DNA of 64,000 nt from the NCBI GenBank assembly GCA_026770025.1, contig JAMXDE010000014.1, positions 124,001 through 188,000 on the forward strand. Direction: 5' to 3'. The stretch is from Craspedostauros australis. Lineage: Eukaryota; Bacillariophyta; Bacillariophyceae; Mastogloiales; Achnanthaceae. Under the pieces are notes generated by a model, which was not told the DNA's origin, ran no database searches, and saw only the letters and a list, made by a program, of their open reading frames with translations. This document shows positions 1 to 9,533 of this stretch, piece by piece. Position 1 is the stretch's first letter. Each line of letters begins with the position of its first letter. The position numbers were made by a program, and so were the translations under genes.

Positions 1-114
1 CGGTACTCAACCCTACTCTACTCTACTCTACTCTACTTTGTTGTACTCTTTGCTGCCTGGCGACTGGTACTGCTGCTACTACTACCGCAACCTCCACCGA
101 TCTGTATGATGCAG
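1..114 (+). other. 3' part of an intron, with a CTACT repeat
   Basis: This stretch precedes the first carrier exon and ends in a GATGCAG acceptor. It begins with about five copies of the 5-base unit CTACT (roughly 12-38), followed by pyrimidine-rich sequence. The family motif is cut exactly here: the carrier signature P-x-D-x-x-K would sit in the missing upstream exon and its continuation T-R-I-Q opens the next exon. That is why I read these bases as intron and not as 5' leader. Confidence 0.6.
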
Positions 115-891
115 ACACGCATTCAGATGGATCAAGCATCGCCGTTCCGAATGGACAGTCTCTACAGCGGCGTGGCAGGCAGCCTGTTCGGGCAGGTACC
201 GTACGGGGTGTTGACCTTCGGCTCTTACGAAATGTACAAGCAATCGCTGTCGCGTCACTTTCCACCTGTGATGACGTATGCGCTGTCTGCCATCTTGGGC
301 GATCTAACGGGCAGCTTCTGGCTCTGCCCATCCGAAGTCATCAAGCAGCAGATGCAGGCCGGGATGTATTCCAGCACGACCGAAGCATTCTCCAAGATCT
401 GGAGCACAGGTGGCATTCGTGGCTTGTACCAAGGGTACTGGGGTGGTGTCTCGAGAGATGTGCCATTCCGTGTGGCACAACTGACGACATACGAAGTAAC
501 CAAGAGCGTGTATCTCAAATACAAGAAGAGGAGGTTGCAAAAGCATAGAGCGGATGTCCAAGCACGTCAGCGACGACGAGACAATGGCAGCAACAGCGCC
601 AACAACGATGATGACAAGAGCCTAGATCTGTCTCCCATCGAGGCGGCATTCTGCGGGGCGGTCGCTGGGTCGTTTTCGGCGGCGATCACGGCACCGTTGG
701 ATCGTATCAAGACCATCATGATGACTGATAGCTCCTACGCAACCACAGTGGCAGGATGTGCCGCACGAATTCTACGAGAAGACGGTCTTGCGGGACTAAC
801 AACCGGCGTCATTCCACGCGTGGTGTACATCGCGCCCAGCGTTGCCATCTTCTTCATCGCCTACGAGCAAGTTCAGCAAAAGCTAAAATAG
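115..891 (+). CDS. Mitochondrial carrier family protein, 3' exon (5' part outside window)
   Basis: This is a mitochondrial (SLC25) carrier, which exchanges small metabolites across the inner mitochondrial membrane. The exon opens with T-R-I-Q, the usual continuation of the first P-x-D-x-x-K signature, so the first half-repeat is upstream of the window. The second signature is P-S-E-V-I-K (near 330) and the third is P-L-D-R-I-K (near 693). The G-x-x-G-L-Y-x-G-Y motif and the aromatic residues of the even helices are also present. A basic, asparagine- and aspartate-rich loop of about 35 residues lies between repeats two and three, which is longer than usual. The arrangement recalls the S-adenosylmethionine carrier branch, but the substrate cannot be fixed from this part. 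An in-frame ATG at 106 could be mistaken for a start; I read it as intron sequence because it would leave the protein without its first helix. Confidence 0.85.
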   Translation, partial: TRIQMDQASPFRMDSLYSGVAGSLFGQVPYGVLTFGSYEMYKQSLSRHFPPVMTYALSAILGDLTGSFWLCPSEVIKQQMQAGMYSSTTEAFSKIWSTGGIRGLYQGYWGGVSRDVPFRVAQLTTYEVTKSVYLKYKKRRLQKHRADVQARQRRRDNGSNSANNDDDKSLDLSPIEAAFCGAVAGSFSAAITAPLDRIKTIMMTDSSYATTVAGCAARILREDGLAGLTTGVIPRVVYIAPSVAIFFIAYEQVQQKLK

Positions 892-1305
892 AGCAGATTA
901 CTCGTGTCTGGAGAGAGAGGCCGACTTGTCTTTCGCTCCAATGGTAATAACTTGGACAGAGAGAGAGAGAGAGTACGCAAATCTTGACAATCTGAGAAAC
1001 CACAACGTAATCGAGGCTGTATTCTCCGGTTACAATTGTGTCAGCGCAGAGTCCTTGCAGAGCAGCAGTGCCAACTTGCCCAGGCGATTTGCCATCCCAA
1101 AGGGTGGCTGTCGAAATGTGTCGTCTCTACTGTATCGCGTGGTGCAGAGAGCAGAGTAGAGTTTTCCCCCACAGCGTCGATAGACAGAACTATTACTCTT
1201 TATTCGTAGAATACCAAGCGAACATATTACTCGTTGACTCTACTATACCCGTACTCGTGCATGGAAGTACACATGAAGTGCAGTACTGGTCTGCACGATT
1301 ACGTG
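892..1305. other. Spacer between the convergent carrier and LIN9 genes
   Basis: The two genes end toward each other here, so this is 3' untranslated and intergenic DNA. It contains a short GA run (956-973) and several TACTC/GAGTA words (about 1195-1310). I see no open frame with family resemblance and no structured RNA. Confidence 0.6.
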
Positions 1306-4300
1306 TCAGAATAGGGAATTTCTTTTCTTGCGTTGCAAAATCGACATGGCGCGAATAGCATCCTTCTCGGCACTGAGCAATGCCATGGCTTGCTTCAAAT
1401 CTGCAAGCGCATCTTCCTTAGCGTGCTCGATCTGCACAAGCTCCTCGCTTGAAATCCCGCCCTCGTGACCGTTTTTCATGTCTATATCATCGTCGACATC
1501 TGTCATGCCAGCCCCCCGGACACTCACGAAGTTGGAGGCCTCCATCGCCTGCATCAAGTCGTTGATATCAATCATGTGCGAGTTCTGACAATCATGGATT
1601 CGCTGGATACCGCGATTAGACCTCGCACGTATGGCAAGTATTTGATCAACCCCGTCTTCCAGATCTATCAGGAGTTTCGTGGCTTGTTGTATCGTCGGCA
1701 TCATATCAGCAGAAACTGGCGCTCCGCAATCAGTACCAATGCTGCTCAGCTCCCCACACATATGTCGCATGGTGACGTGATTTCCCAGAGATGATGTTGA
1801 TGTGGTGACGCCACTGCCATGCCCATTGCCGCTGTTGTAGTCGTCGCTCCTTTGTTCCGACATCATGGATTGGTCCCATTCATGCAAGTGTTCTCGAAGG
1901 AATGCATCCACCCTGCGTTTTTTGTCGTTTTGCATCGCCCGTGCGTTTGTGCCCGACTTGGATTGCAGTGGCCCGTAGAGTATGTCCACTCGAGACAAAG
2001 TCGACTCCAATGCCTTGTTTGTCGCATTCAAGTTCGCAATCAACCAGGCGAGGTTTGACTTCTCTCTCTTCGACAGAGAACGAGCCGTCTGAGACTTCCC
2101 ATCCGAAGCTGCGTAGTTGGTGGGCGACTTTCCCATCTTTTTTATGCATTGCAACAGCATCTCCTTTCGTTTCAGCGAGAATTGGGCGTTCAGAAGCAAC
2201 TCCGTGAATAGCTGTCGTTCTATGTTGGCAATGCCTGGGGGGACTGATCTGACTTCATTCTCCTTGTTATGGCCGTTCTCGTAATGTACGGAGATGCTAG
2301 TGCGACCCGTGCCTTGCACCGAATCCTCATTCATCAGTGCCCACTTGGGAGATTTGATCCAGTCCACCGCTTCTTGTTTCCGTGTGATTGTGTTGTCTAC
2401 GGAGTAACATGCGTTGAGGGGAATGCCATGGGTGCAGTCATGTTCGTGGTTGTGCCCATACGAGCGAGTTGTCATGAGCAATCGATGTGCATGATGTCGG
2501 AGGATGGAAGGAAGAAGCAATGCGGTGACGTGTCAGATATACTAGCAGCAGCACTAGTAGTAGTACTAGTATCAGTCTCATACTCCACGTATCATGGTCA
2601 TATCTCCATCGTGATGCGCGTTTGCACTGTGCGTTTTCAGCAATCCTACCATACAATGCTTGCACAGCACCGATGCATACATGATGCTCAAATAGTAGCT
2701 TTGGTATGCCATGTAGCCCATGTGGTAGCTACAACCCTTCAAAATTCACTGCAAATGGCTGGGTGTACTCGACGCTTGAACTCACCTTGGCTTGCGCAAA
2801 GCGCGGCGCCTATCATCCCGCGTGATTGCTGCTGGTATCCAGCTGAAGCAGGGTCGTTACTCGGAATATGAAACGTGGCGATACTATTGGAAAAAGAAGT
2901 GGGGAACGCGACAGTGATGAGCTCTGGCGGTCCGTGCCGTGCCACTTCTGAGTCTGGGCAAAACTCGTGTAGAAGTTCTGGGCGTTCGAATTGCACCAAA
3001 TAGCCGTGAAAACGAGTGTCATGGAACAGAACCTTGCCCCGTTGGATGAGTTGCAACCGCTTGTTGTACGCGGACACAGTCGCGCCAACGGGTATTGTGG
3101 TTGGGATATCGCATCGCACGTGTTTAGCCAGGTTGGGATCGCGTTGCACTGCTCGGATGAGTTGGCGGTGCTGGTTGCGCTTGTGCAGCTCACGTAGCAC
3201 GAACTGCGTTGAGAAACGCTTTGGGCGATTTGGGATCGCCTGTCGGATGAGACTCCATTCCGACCGGGTGAATTTCATGTCAGGGCCAATGCCCATCTTC
3301 GTCAAAGCGCGGCCAAAGTCGTTCGAATCGAACCATGCTCTGTCGAGATCGCTGTAGAAGAACTCGTATCTGGCCCACTGCTTCGCTGCACCGTTCAGAG
3401 TATTGAGCAGTCTCTTGCAGAGCCTTGCAGAGTCGATCGGACGATGCACCGCAGTAACAAGACTTGGACCCATGTGTGCCTCAATGGCCCCCTCCGTGTT
3501 GGTGTCTGCGCTCATTTGCGGCAATCGATCCGTTGCCAGCCCTGTATGCAGTCCTGTTGTTGGCGTTTGAGATTGCGGTGGGATCTGGATCCTTCGGCGC
3601 TTGCTCTGTGACTGGCGTATCGCGCCATTATTGGTGACGTAGGTGAATCGCGTATCGACAGATGGCCCCCTAGCCTCTCTCTCTCTGGCGGCGGCTGGGC
3701 TCATATCCGCCGGAAGGGATGCTGCGTCGCACATTCGGTTGAACAAATCGAGTGTCACTTGCTCGTGGTCACTCTCCACTCTTCTGGTTGCGTTGATTCT
3801 TTCCTTCGGCTTTGCGCGAGTGGTCTCGATGTACGGCGGTGGCTCTCCGTTCGCCAACGCTTCTGTCTCTACCCTCTTGATCTCTCTTTCACGTTTAGCC
3901 CGTTGGTATTCCCGATCCTTCTGTCTCTTGCGCTCCAACAGCGCTTTCTGCGAAATCAGATGACGACAAACAAGATAGGGTAAGCACGAGATCGATGAGA
4001 TGCACGATTTGCGATTAGGTGACATATCGACAATCAACAAGACCAACGCCCCCGCAGGATAGGCGCACACTCCCGCAGGGGTGCAGGGATTGAAACATGC
4101 ACGCGACGAAGCGCACATGACGAGAATCATCATATCACGGAATCATGCAATCATTCAAGCAAACAGTCAAGCAAACAATCAAGCAAACAATCAATCAAGC
4201 AAGCAAGCACACAAACATACAAACAAACAGCGTGCGAGTCAACAAACACACGAATAAAGATGCGACGACAAGGACGTACATCGAGCTCAGTGTCACTGTC

Positions 4301-5729
4301 AAATAGATGCTTCCCGTTGACAAGGACCCTCCGCAAGAGGATGTCATGGCTGTTCCGCTCACTGAACCGCCAGGAGTTCTGACCGTTCGGGAAACGGGCA
4401 ACCAGCTGAGTCTTGCTGTACCGTCGTTTCCAGTACCGTCCATTTTCACTTCTGCTTGGAGACCCATCGTGCTCTGTATCTTCGCTTCGTCTTGCGCTCG
4501 CAGACTTCCCTTCTCTCGGGCGCTTATGTCGACGTCGCCGTGACTGATAACGGCGATGGTGGTAGCGATGATGATGACGACGACGATGGTGACGACGATG
4601 ATGGTGATCATCAGGAGTACAAACGTGTGGCAATAGGTTGAGAAACATGGTGTGAACCGAACTGTCGCCTTGGATGCACACGTGAACAACCAAGATCATT
4701 GATTCATGTTGGCAATGCCACCAATGCTGACGTACCTTGAATTTGCCATTTGAGCGCGGGAACGGCCCTCTCTCCTTCTCTATGTTGTCTATGGCATGTA
4801 CGAGTGCGTACAGGCCCTGGTGGTCTTGTCGTATCTTCTCCTCGCGCCGCTTCACGCGGGTTGCTTTCGCAGCCCCGCGGGTGACGCGACGCCCGGGAAC
4901 ATGAGACTTCTGGCTCGTATCGACCGGTCTGCTGTCGATTTCAACGTAGTCGTCGTCGTCTGAGATACTGGCATGCTTCTCCCGCGGGTCGTACGGGCGC
5001 TGTAAACCTGCCGCCTTCTTGAGCCAGGCCAATGAGCGACGGTCCAGCTCGAAGTCAGCCCCCTCTCCACTCGTCAGCTCGGCGTCGGTGACTACGTCTC
5101 TGAAGAATTCGTTGGCGAGCGCATAGTTCTCTTCCTCCTTGTACACGCGGTCGTAGTAGGTTTCCTCTTCCGACAGGTCGCTATGATCCAGGACGTCCTT
5201 GCGGTAACGAGACCGCTCGCTCGAGTAACGGCTCGTTTTTATGGCCGTGAAGGCGACCTCCTCCTCGTCGAGGTATACGTTTTCGATCCCGTTCGCTAGG
5301 TAATCCTTGATTATCTTGAGCGTCTTGTCATCGAGGTTGGCCCTGGTCGTGGCTTGCGCCTTCTTGTTAGCGGACGTCAGTGATCCGTCCTTGTCGGCGA
5401 ATGAATCCTCCTCTTTCTCCATCCTTACTGACACCAGACCACCTGCTCCGTAGGATTCCTTCGGCTTACCAGAGTGATGGTTCAAATGAGTGTCTCCGTT
5501 CACCCGGGCGGTATGCTGGGCAGTCTTGGTTGCTTGCGTCCAGTGTTGTGCTTACTTGGCTGACAATGTTGCCCTGACCTTTTTTCGGCTGTAGCTTTGT
5601 TCGCCAACGTCTCGTTTCGTCAAATGTTTGCCAAATGGATGGAATCACGAGTTCAGTCACGAATACCCGTGGCGGTGCGAATTTCGTTTTGGCGCGAAAC
5701 GATTGAACTTTGGAGGTCAGCAAGATCAT
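1306..5729 (-). CDS. LIN9: LIN9/ALWAYS EARLY-like subunit of the MuvB/DREAM complex, five exons
   Basis: LIN9/ALY proteins are the scaffold of the MuvB complex, which represses or activates cell-cycle genes in the nucleus with Myb and E2F partners. Proposed exons, on the minus strand: 5729-5556, then from 5515 or 5464 to 4736, 4543-4280, 3947-2786 and 2396-1306. All joins keep phase and give about 1140-1156 residues. Exon 4 carries the DIRP domain: Y-E-F-F-Y-S-D-L-D-R-A-W-F, then S-E-W-S-L-I-R, the basic K-R-F-S helix, then V-G-A-T-V-S-A and G-K-V-L-F-H-D with Y-L-V-Q-F-E-R-P-E-L. Exon 5 has the LIN9 C-terminal helices: a K-R-K-E-x-L-L-x-x-I-x-K-M segment, then W-L-I-A-N-L-N-A-T-N-K-A-L and a later leucine-rich helix. 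The long N-terminal part is charged, with an R-R-x-R basic patch; I do not find the SANT domain of plant ALY. The least certain parts are the first exon (start could instead be the ATG at 5422) and its short intron. Exon 5 read alone would look like an unknown coiled-coil protein. Confidence 0.78.
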
Positions 5730-7232
5730 GATAGTGCTGGACAGAGTAGGACAAATACAGCGGGTGAGTGTCAGAAAGCATCAAAGAGCCTCGTTGGGCA
5801 TTCACCCTCCAACAGTCGCCTATGTGTTATCGTTCAATCTACGACGTGATTCATCGGAAATCATTGCGACTTCAGTGCACAGATATCATTCCACCATATC
5901 CATAGGTTCCACACAATTAGAGTGTCGTGGAGGTGCCGTTCCTTGCGACCTGTGACCTACCACCGAACACCGACCAAGAAGCATATGACCTGGCAATGCA
6001 CACTGGAGAACTGGAATCATTTCGCCTCTGGAGAGAGTTAGCTTCGACCAAGACCAAGCGATACGATGAGAAGGCATGCACTCGAATGTGCAACAGCGAG
6101 TACCATGCCCAGCACTTCCATCTGTTGCAGTACCTCTCTTGATTGACGATATGCTGATGTTTGTTGCTTTCTTGCTTGGGGTTTGCACGGTCAACCCTAT
6201 TGCAACCAGAACTTCTTGTTTCCGTTCATCTTTGCGGAAACTCATACTCGTAGAGCATGTGGATTTGCACCGATCCGAAAACGTGTGCAGGAGTCAGTGC
6301 GGCGGGACCTGACATTGTCACTCTCTACTCTACTCTACTCTCGGCTACGCAAGTACTATATGGCAGTCTGTGTTCGAAACTATTATACCTTCCTTACAAG
6401 GTATTCCACCATGAACTGCAATCACTCTACATCCTCTTGCACATCATTTGGCGCAACCTTGGTGATATCTGAACAATCTTGGCCAGCCTAACCCCTTCCA
6501 GTCGTATGAGCCGTGGCTCTATTGAACGCATGTCATTCTTGTACGGAGACCACGGAGGGAACCGATTGCAGCAAGCAAATCCATCGCACGTTCTTTGGGA
6601 ATCTCTCTCTCTGTCTGTCTCTGGCGTGGTTGCTCTCGTCCATGCAGCGGCGTTTCGTGAAGGATCGAAATGGGAGGAAGAAGATTTGTCATTTGTTTCG
6701 CCTGTTTCCAAGTCGTGCATGAACGTCAGAGTGATACGCGATTGGAGATCTGGATTTTCGACCTCGTTGTGGCGTTGGCTGTGTTCTCTTTCTCGATAAC
6801 TTGTCGGTCGTGCTGGTCCGGATGCAGATGCAAGCTCTTCGCAAACGGCCAGGCGCAAGAGGAGATGCGGATACACAAGATACGCAGAGCGCGCAAGCCA
6901 CAACAGAGAACCGATGTTGTCGCCATCAGCGTGGTACCGCCACGATTGCTGTCAAACCTGGCCGTGGCAAACACAGACGTTGGGCAGGAGTACCATACTT
7001 CTCATTGCGTCTCTTGTCTGCAATACAAGTACGAAGATCTCGCCGCTGCGCACGCATCAATCTCCAAGGAAGCGGACGTAAAGGAAAGTATTATACAAAG
7101 CACAAAGCACACAACAAGCGGCAGCCATCAGCATCAAACGGAAGAAGCAGGCACCACTCTCTGCAGATATCTTTGCCGATCAATTGCCGCATCCAAATCA
7201 AGACAAAACGAGAGAACCATCAACCCGTCACC
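5730..7232. other. Divergent promoter region of LIN9 and P5CDH
   Basis: About 1.5 kb lies between two genes transcribed away from each other. It has a CTACT run (about 6325-6345), a CT run (6604-6620) and A/C-rich sequence approaching 7233. The frame of the downstream dehydrogenase stays open back to about 6801, but no family similarity supports coding upstream of 7233. I recognise no gene here. Confidence 0.5.
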
Positions 7233-9217
7233 ATGTTGCAATCTTCCTCCTTGCTGAAAGCTGCGCGTTTGGCATCAAGTGGTGCATCAGCACGCCGAGT
7301 GTTCGCAAGGTATGGCCCCGGACAAGGCGCCTTCTCTGCGCACTTTGCCTCTCTGGCTGGCGTGACTGTTCCATCGTGGGCAACCGTGGATCCATCAGCG
7401 ATGGGTGTGGATACCGAGCCTTACCACATGCAAAACTTGGTCGATGGCCAATGGACGCCGGCCAAAGCATCGATGAGCATTCCTGATCCAACCAACAAGG
7501 ATGCGCCGCCCATCTTTACGACCCCTGACACGCAAGTCGACGAGTTGGCACCATTTGTCGAAAGCCTACGCAAAGTGCCCAAGTCAGGGATGCACAACCC
7601 TCTGAAGAATCCAGATCGATACTTGCAGTACGGAGAGATCAGTCGACTTGTGAGTGATGCAAATGTATTGTCATAATACATGCTATGAAATTGCAACCTG
7701 CCTTGTGCACGTCATCTGTCCACAACTGTGACACTGACGACTGTTGTGCCAGTCGACGTCCGAGTATGGCATTGTGAGATGCAGCCAGCATCTGCCGTCC
7801 ATCATGCATTCGTCCACAAAACACTCTTGTATACCATCCGCGGCACTCACTCCGTTGGTTTTCATCCGATTCCATCATCTATTCTGATCGCCATTGCTCT
7901 CTTTCTCCATCATGGGCATTGCAGGCTGGACATGCTCTGTCCCAACCTGACGTCGCAGAGTACTTTGCGCAGACCATCATGAAGTGCGTGCCAAAATCCC
8001 ATGGCCAGGCCCGGGGGGAGGTGATGGTCACCGCCGCGTTTCTCAACAACTTCGGCGGCGACAACGTCCGTCGGCTGGCCAAGTCGTTCGGCGTGCCTGG
8101 CGATCATTACGGCCAAATGTCCATCGGTCATCGCTGGCCTTATGGACCTGTGGCATTGGTGACACCGTTCAACTTCCCTCTTGAGATCCCCGTGCTGCAG
8201 CTGATGGGAGCGCTGTTCATGGGGAACAAGCCGGTGCTGAAGCCGTCGGAACAGGTGTCCATCGTGATGGAACAGTTCATCCGCCTTCTCATCGACTGTG
8301 GGATGGACCCGGCGGACGTGGATTTGCTCAACTGCAAGGGACCTGTCGCTCAGGAGCTCATCGTCGATACTCCCGTTCGGTTGACGCAGTTCACGGGATC
8401 TTCTCGCGTGGGCGAACTGCTGTCCCAAGCCACGAACGGCAAGGTCGTGCTCGAGGATGCCGGTTTCGACTGGAAAGTCATCGGACCTGACGTCGACGAT
8501 GTGGATTACGTGGCGTGGCAGTGTGATCAAGACGCGTATGCCACGATCGGTCAAAAGTGCTCAGCTCAGTCCATCTGCTTCGTTCATGAAAATTGGAAGG
8601 AGGTTGGTCTGTTGGACAAGATGAAGGCTCTCGCGTCCAAACGATCATTCGATGATTTCACGAACGGCCCCGTGCTGACAGTTTCGACGCAAGAGCTGTT
8701 GGACCACACAAAGAGACTGTCGAGCATCCCAGGCGCATCCGTTCTTTGGGGTGGCAAAGCTGTGACGGGTCACAACATCCCGGACAAGTACGGAGCGGTC
8801 GAGCCAACCGCCGTCTTCGTCCCGCTGGAGGAAATGATGAAACCGGATCACTTTGAGACCTGCGTGACCGAGTATTTCGCGCCGTTCCAAGTGGTTACCT
8901 ACTACAACGACAGCAACGTGGATGTCGTGCTGGAGGCATTGGAAGGCGTGTCTCACCATCTGACGGCAGCTGTAGTCTCCAACGACCCTGCCTTCCAGAC
9001 CAAGATCCTCGCAAATACGGTCAATGGTACAACGTACGCTGGCCGTCGCGCGCGCACTACAGGGGCGCCACAGAATCATTGGTTTGGGCCCGCCGGTGAC
9101 CCGCGCGGTTGCGGCATCGGAACGCCAGAGGCTATCCAGTTGGTTTGGTCCTGTCACCGTGAGATCATCTCGGATAGTTTCGTTCCCGAAGATTGGGTGC
9201 AGCCAAAGGCCACATGA
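7233..9217 (+). CDS. P5CDH: Delta-1-pyrroline-5-carboxylate dehydrogenase, plant ALDH12 type, mitochondrial
   Basis: The enzyme oxidises glutamate semialdehyde (from pyrroline-5-carboxylate) to glutamate with NAD+, the last step of proline and arginine breakdown in the mitochondrion. Exons are 7233-7649 and 7925-9217, with a GTGAGT donor and GCAG acceptor in phase 0, giving 569 residues against about 556 in plants. The first 30 or so residues are rich in S, A and R and look like a mitochondrial presequence. The body follows plant ALDH12A1 closely, with V-T-P-F-N-F-P-L-E-I-P, M-G-N-K-P, F-T-G-S-S-R-V, L-E-D-A-G-F-D-W-K, the catalytic cysteine in G-Q-K-C-S-A-Q-S (Cys351) and the C-terminal G-R-T-T-G-A-P-Q-N-H-W-F-G-P. 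The exon join gives G-E-I-S-R-L-A-G-H-A-L, which matches the family without a gap. The start fits because it yields the presequence directly; longer in-frame starts upstream lack support. Confidence 0.93.
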
Positions 9218-9533
9218 CGTTGATGGCAATTAGACTGATACTAGAGAGTGCCAGAGAACGTGCTTGCACTTCCCAATAGTTTAGAGAGAGAGAGAGAGTG
9301 AACGTACAGAGATACGACACACGAATCTACGTGACAGTCGCGTGTCATTCTATGTTTCCCTGAGATCTCATCCATACGCGTAAGGCATTGCACAAAGTCA
9401 GACCTGGCGTAGCCTGTAGCGCGATCCGTCAAGATACGATTGAATGTAAATGGTCAGGCGTTCAGAGCAACCACACAACTCTGAATGCCTGACCATTTTC
9501 GATACTGCCCTTGCATACCCACACTGATCCTCT
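9218..9533. other. Spacer between convergent P5CDH and PHD-PWWP genes
   Basis: This is a 316-base region between two stop codons facing each other. It holds a GA run (9285-9298) and the strong stem-loop at 9448-9498, described separately. It is likely two overlapping 3' untranslated regions. Confidence 0.7.
9448..9498 (+). other. 20-bp stem-loop in the 3' region of P5CDH
   Basis: The left arm at 9448-9467 (aaatggtcaggcgttcagag) pairs with the right arm at 9479-9498 (ctctgaatgcctgaccattt) around an 11-base loop. All 20 positions pair in a plus-strand transcript, one of them as G-U; in a minus-strand transcript that position would be a C-A mismatch. It lies 230 bases after the P5CDH stop and 36 bases before the stop of the facing gene. 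It could be a 3'-end processing or stability element, or a small-RNA precursor; the role is not known. Confidence 0.75.

Noticed and set aside
1306-2475. Separate coiled-coil gene of 389 residues
   Set aside because: Its helices match the LIN9 C-terminus and a phase-1 splice joins it to the DIRP exon, so I merged it with LIN9.
6801-7232. In-frame N-terminal extension of P5CDH
   Set aside because: It has no similarity to the family, and the ATG at 7233 gives a proper mitochondrial presequence of normal length.
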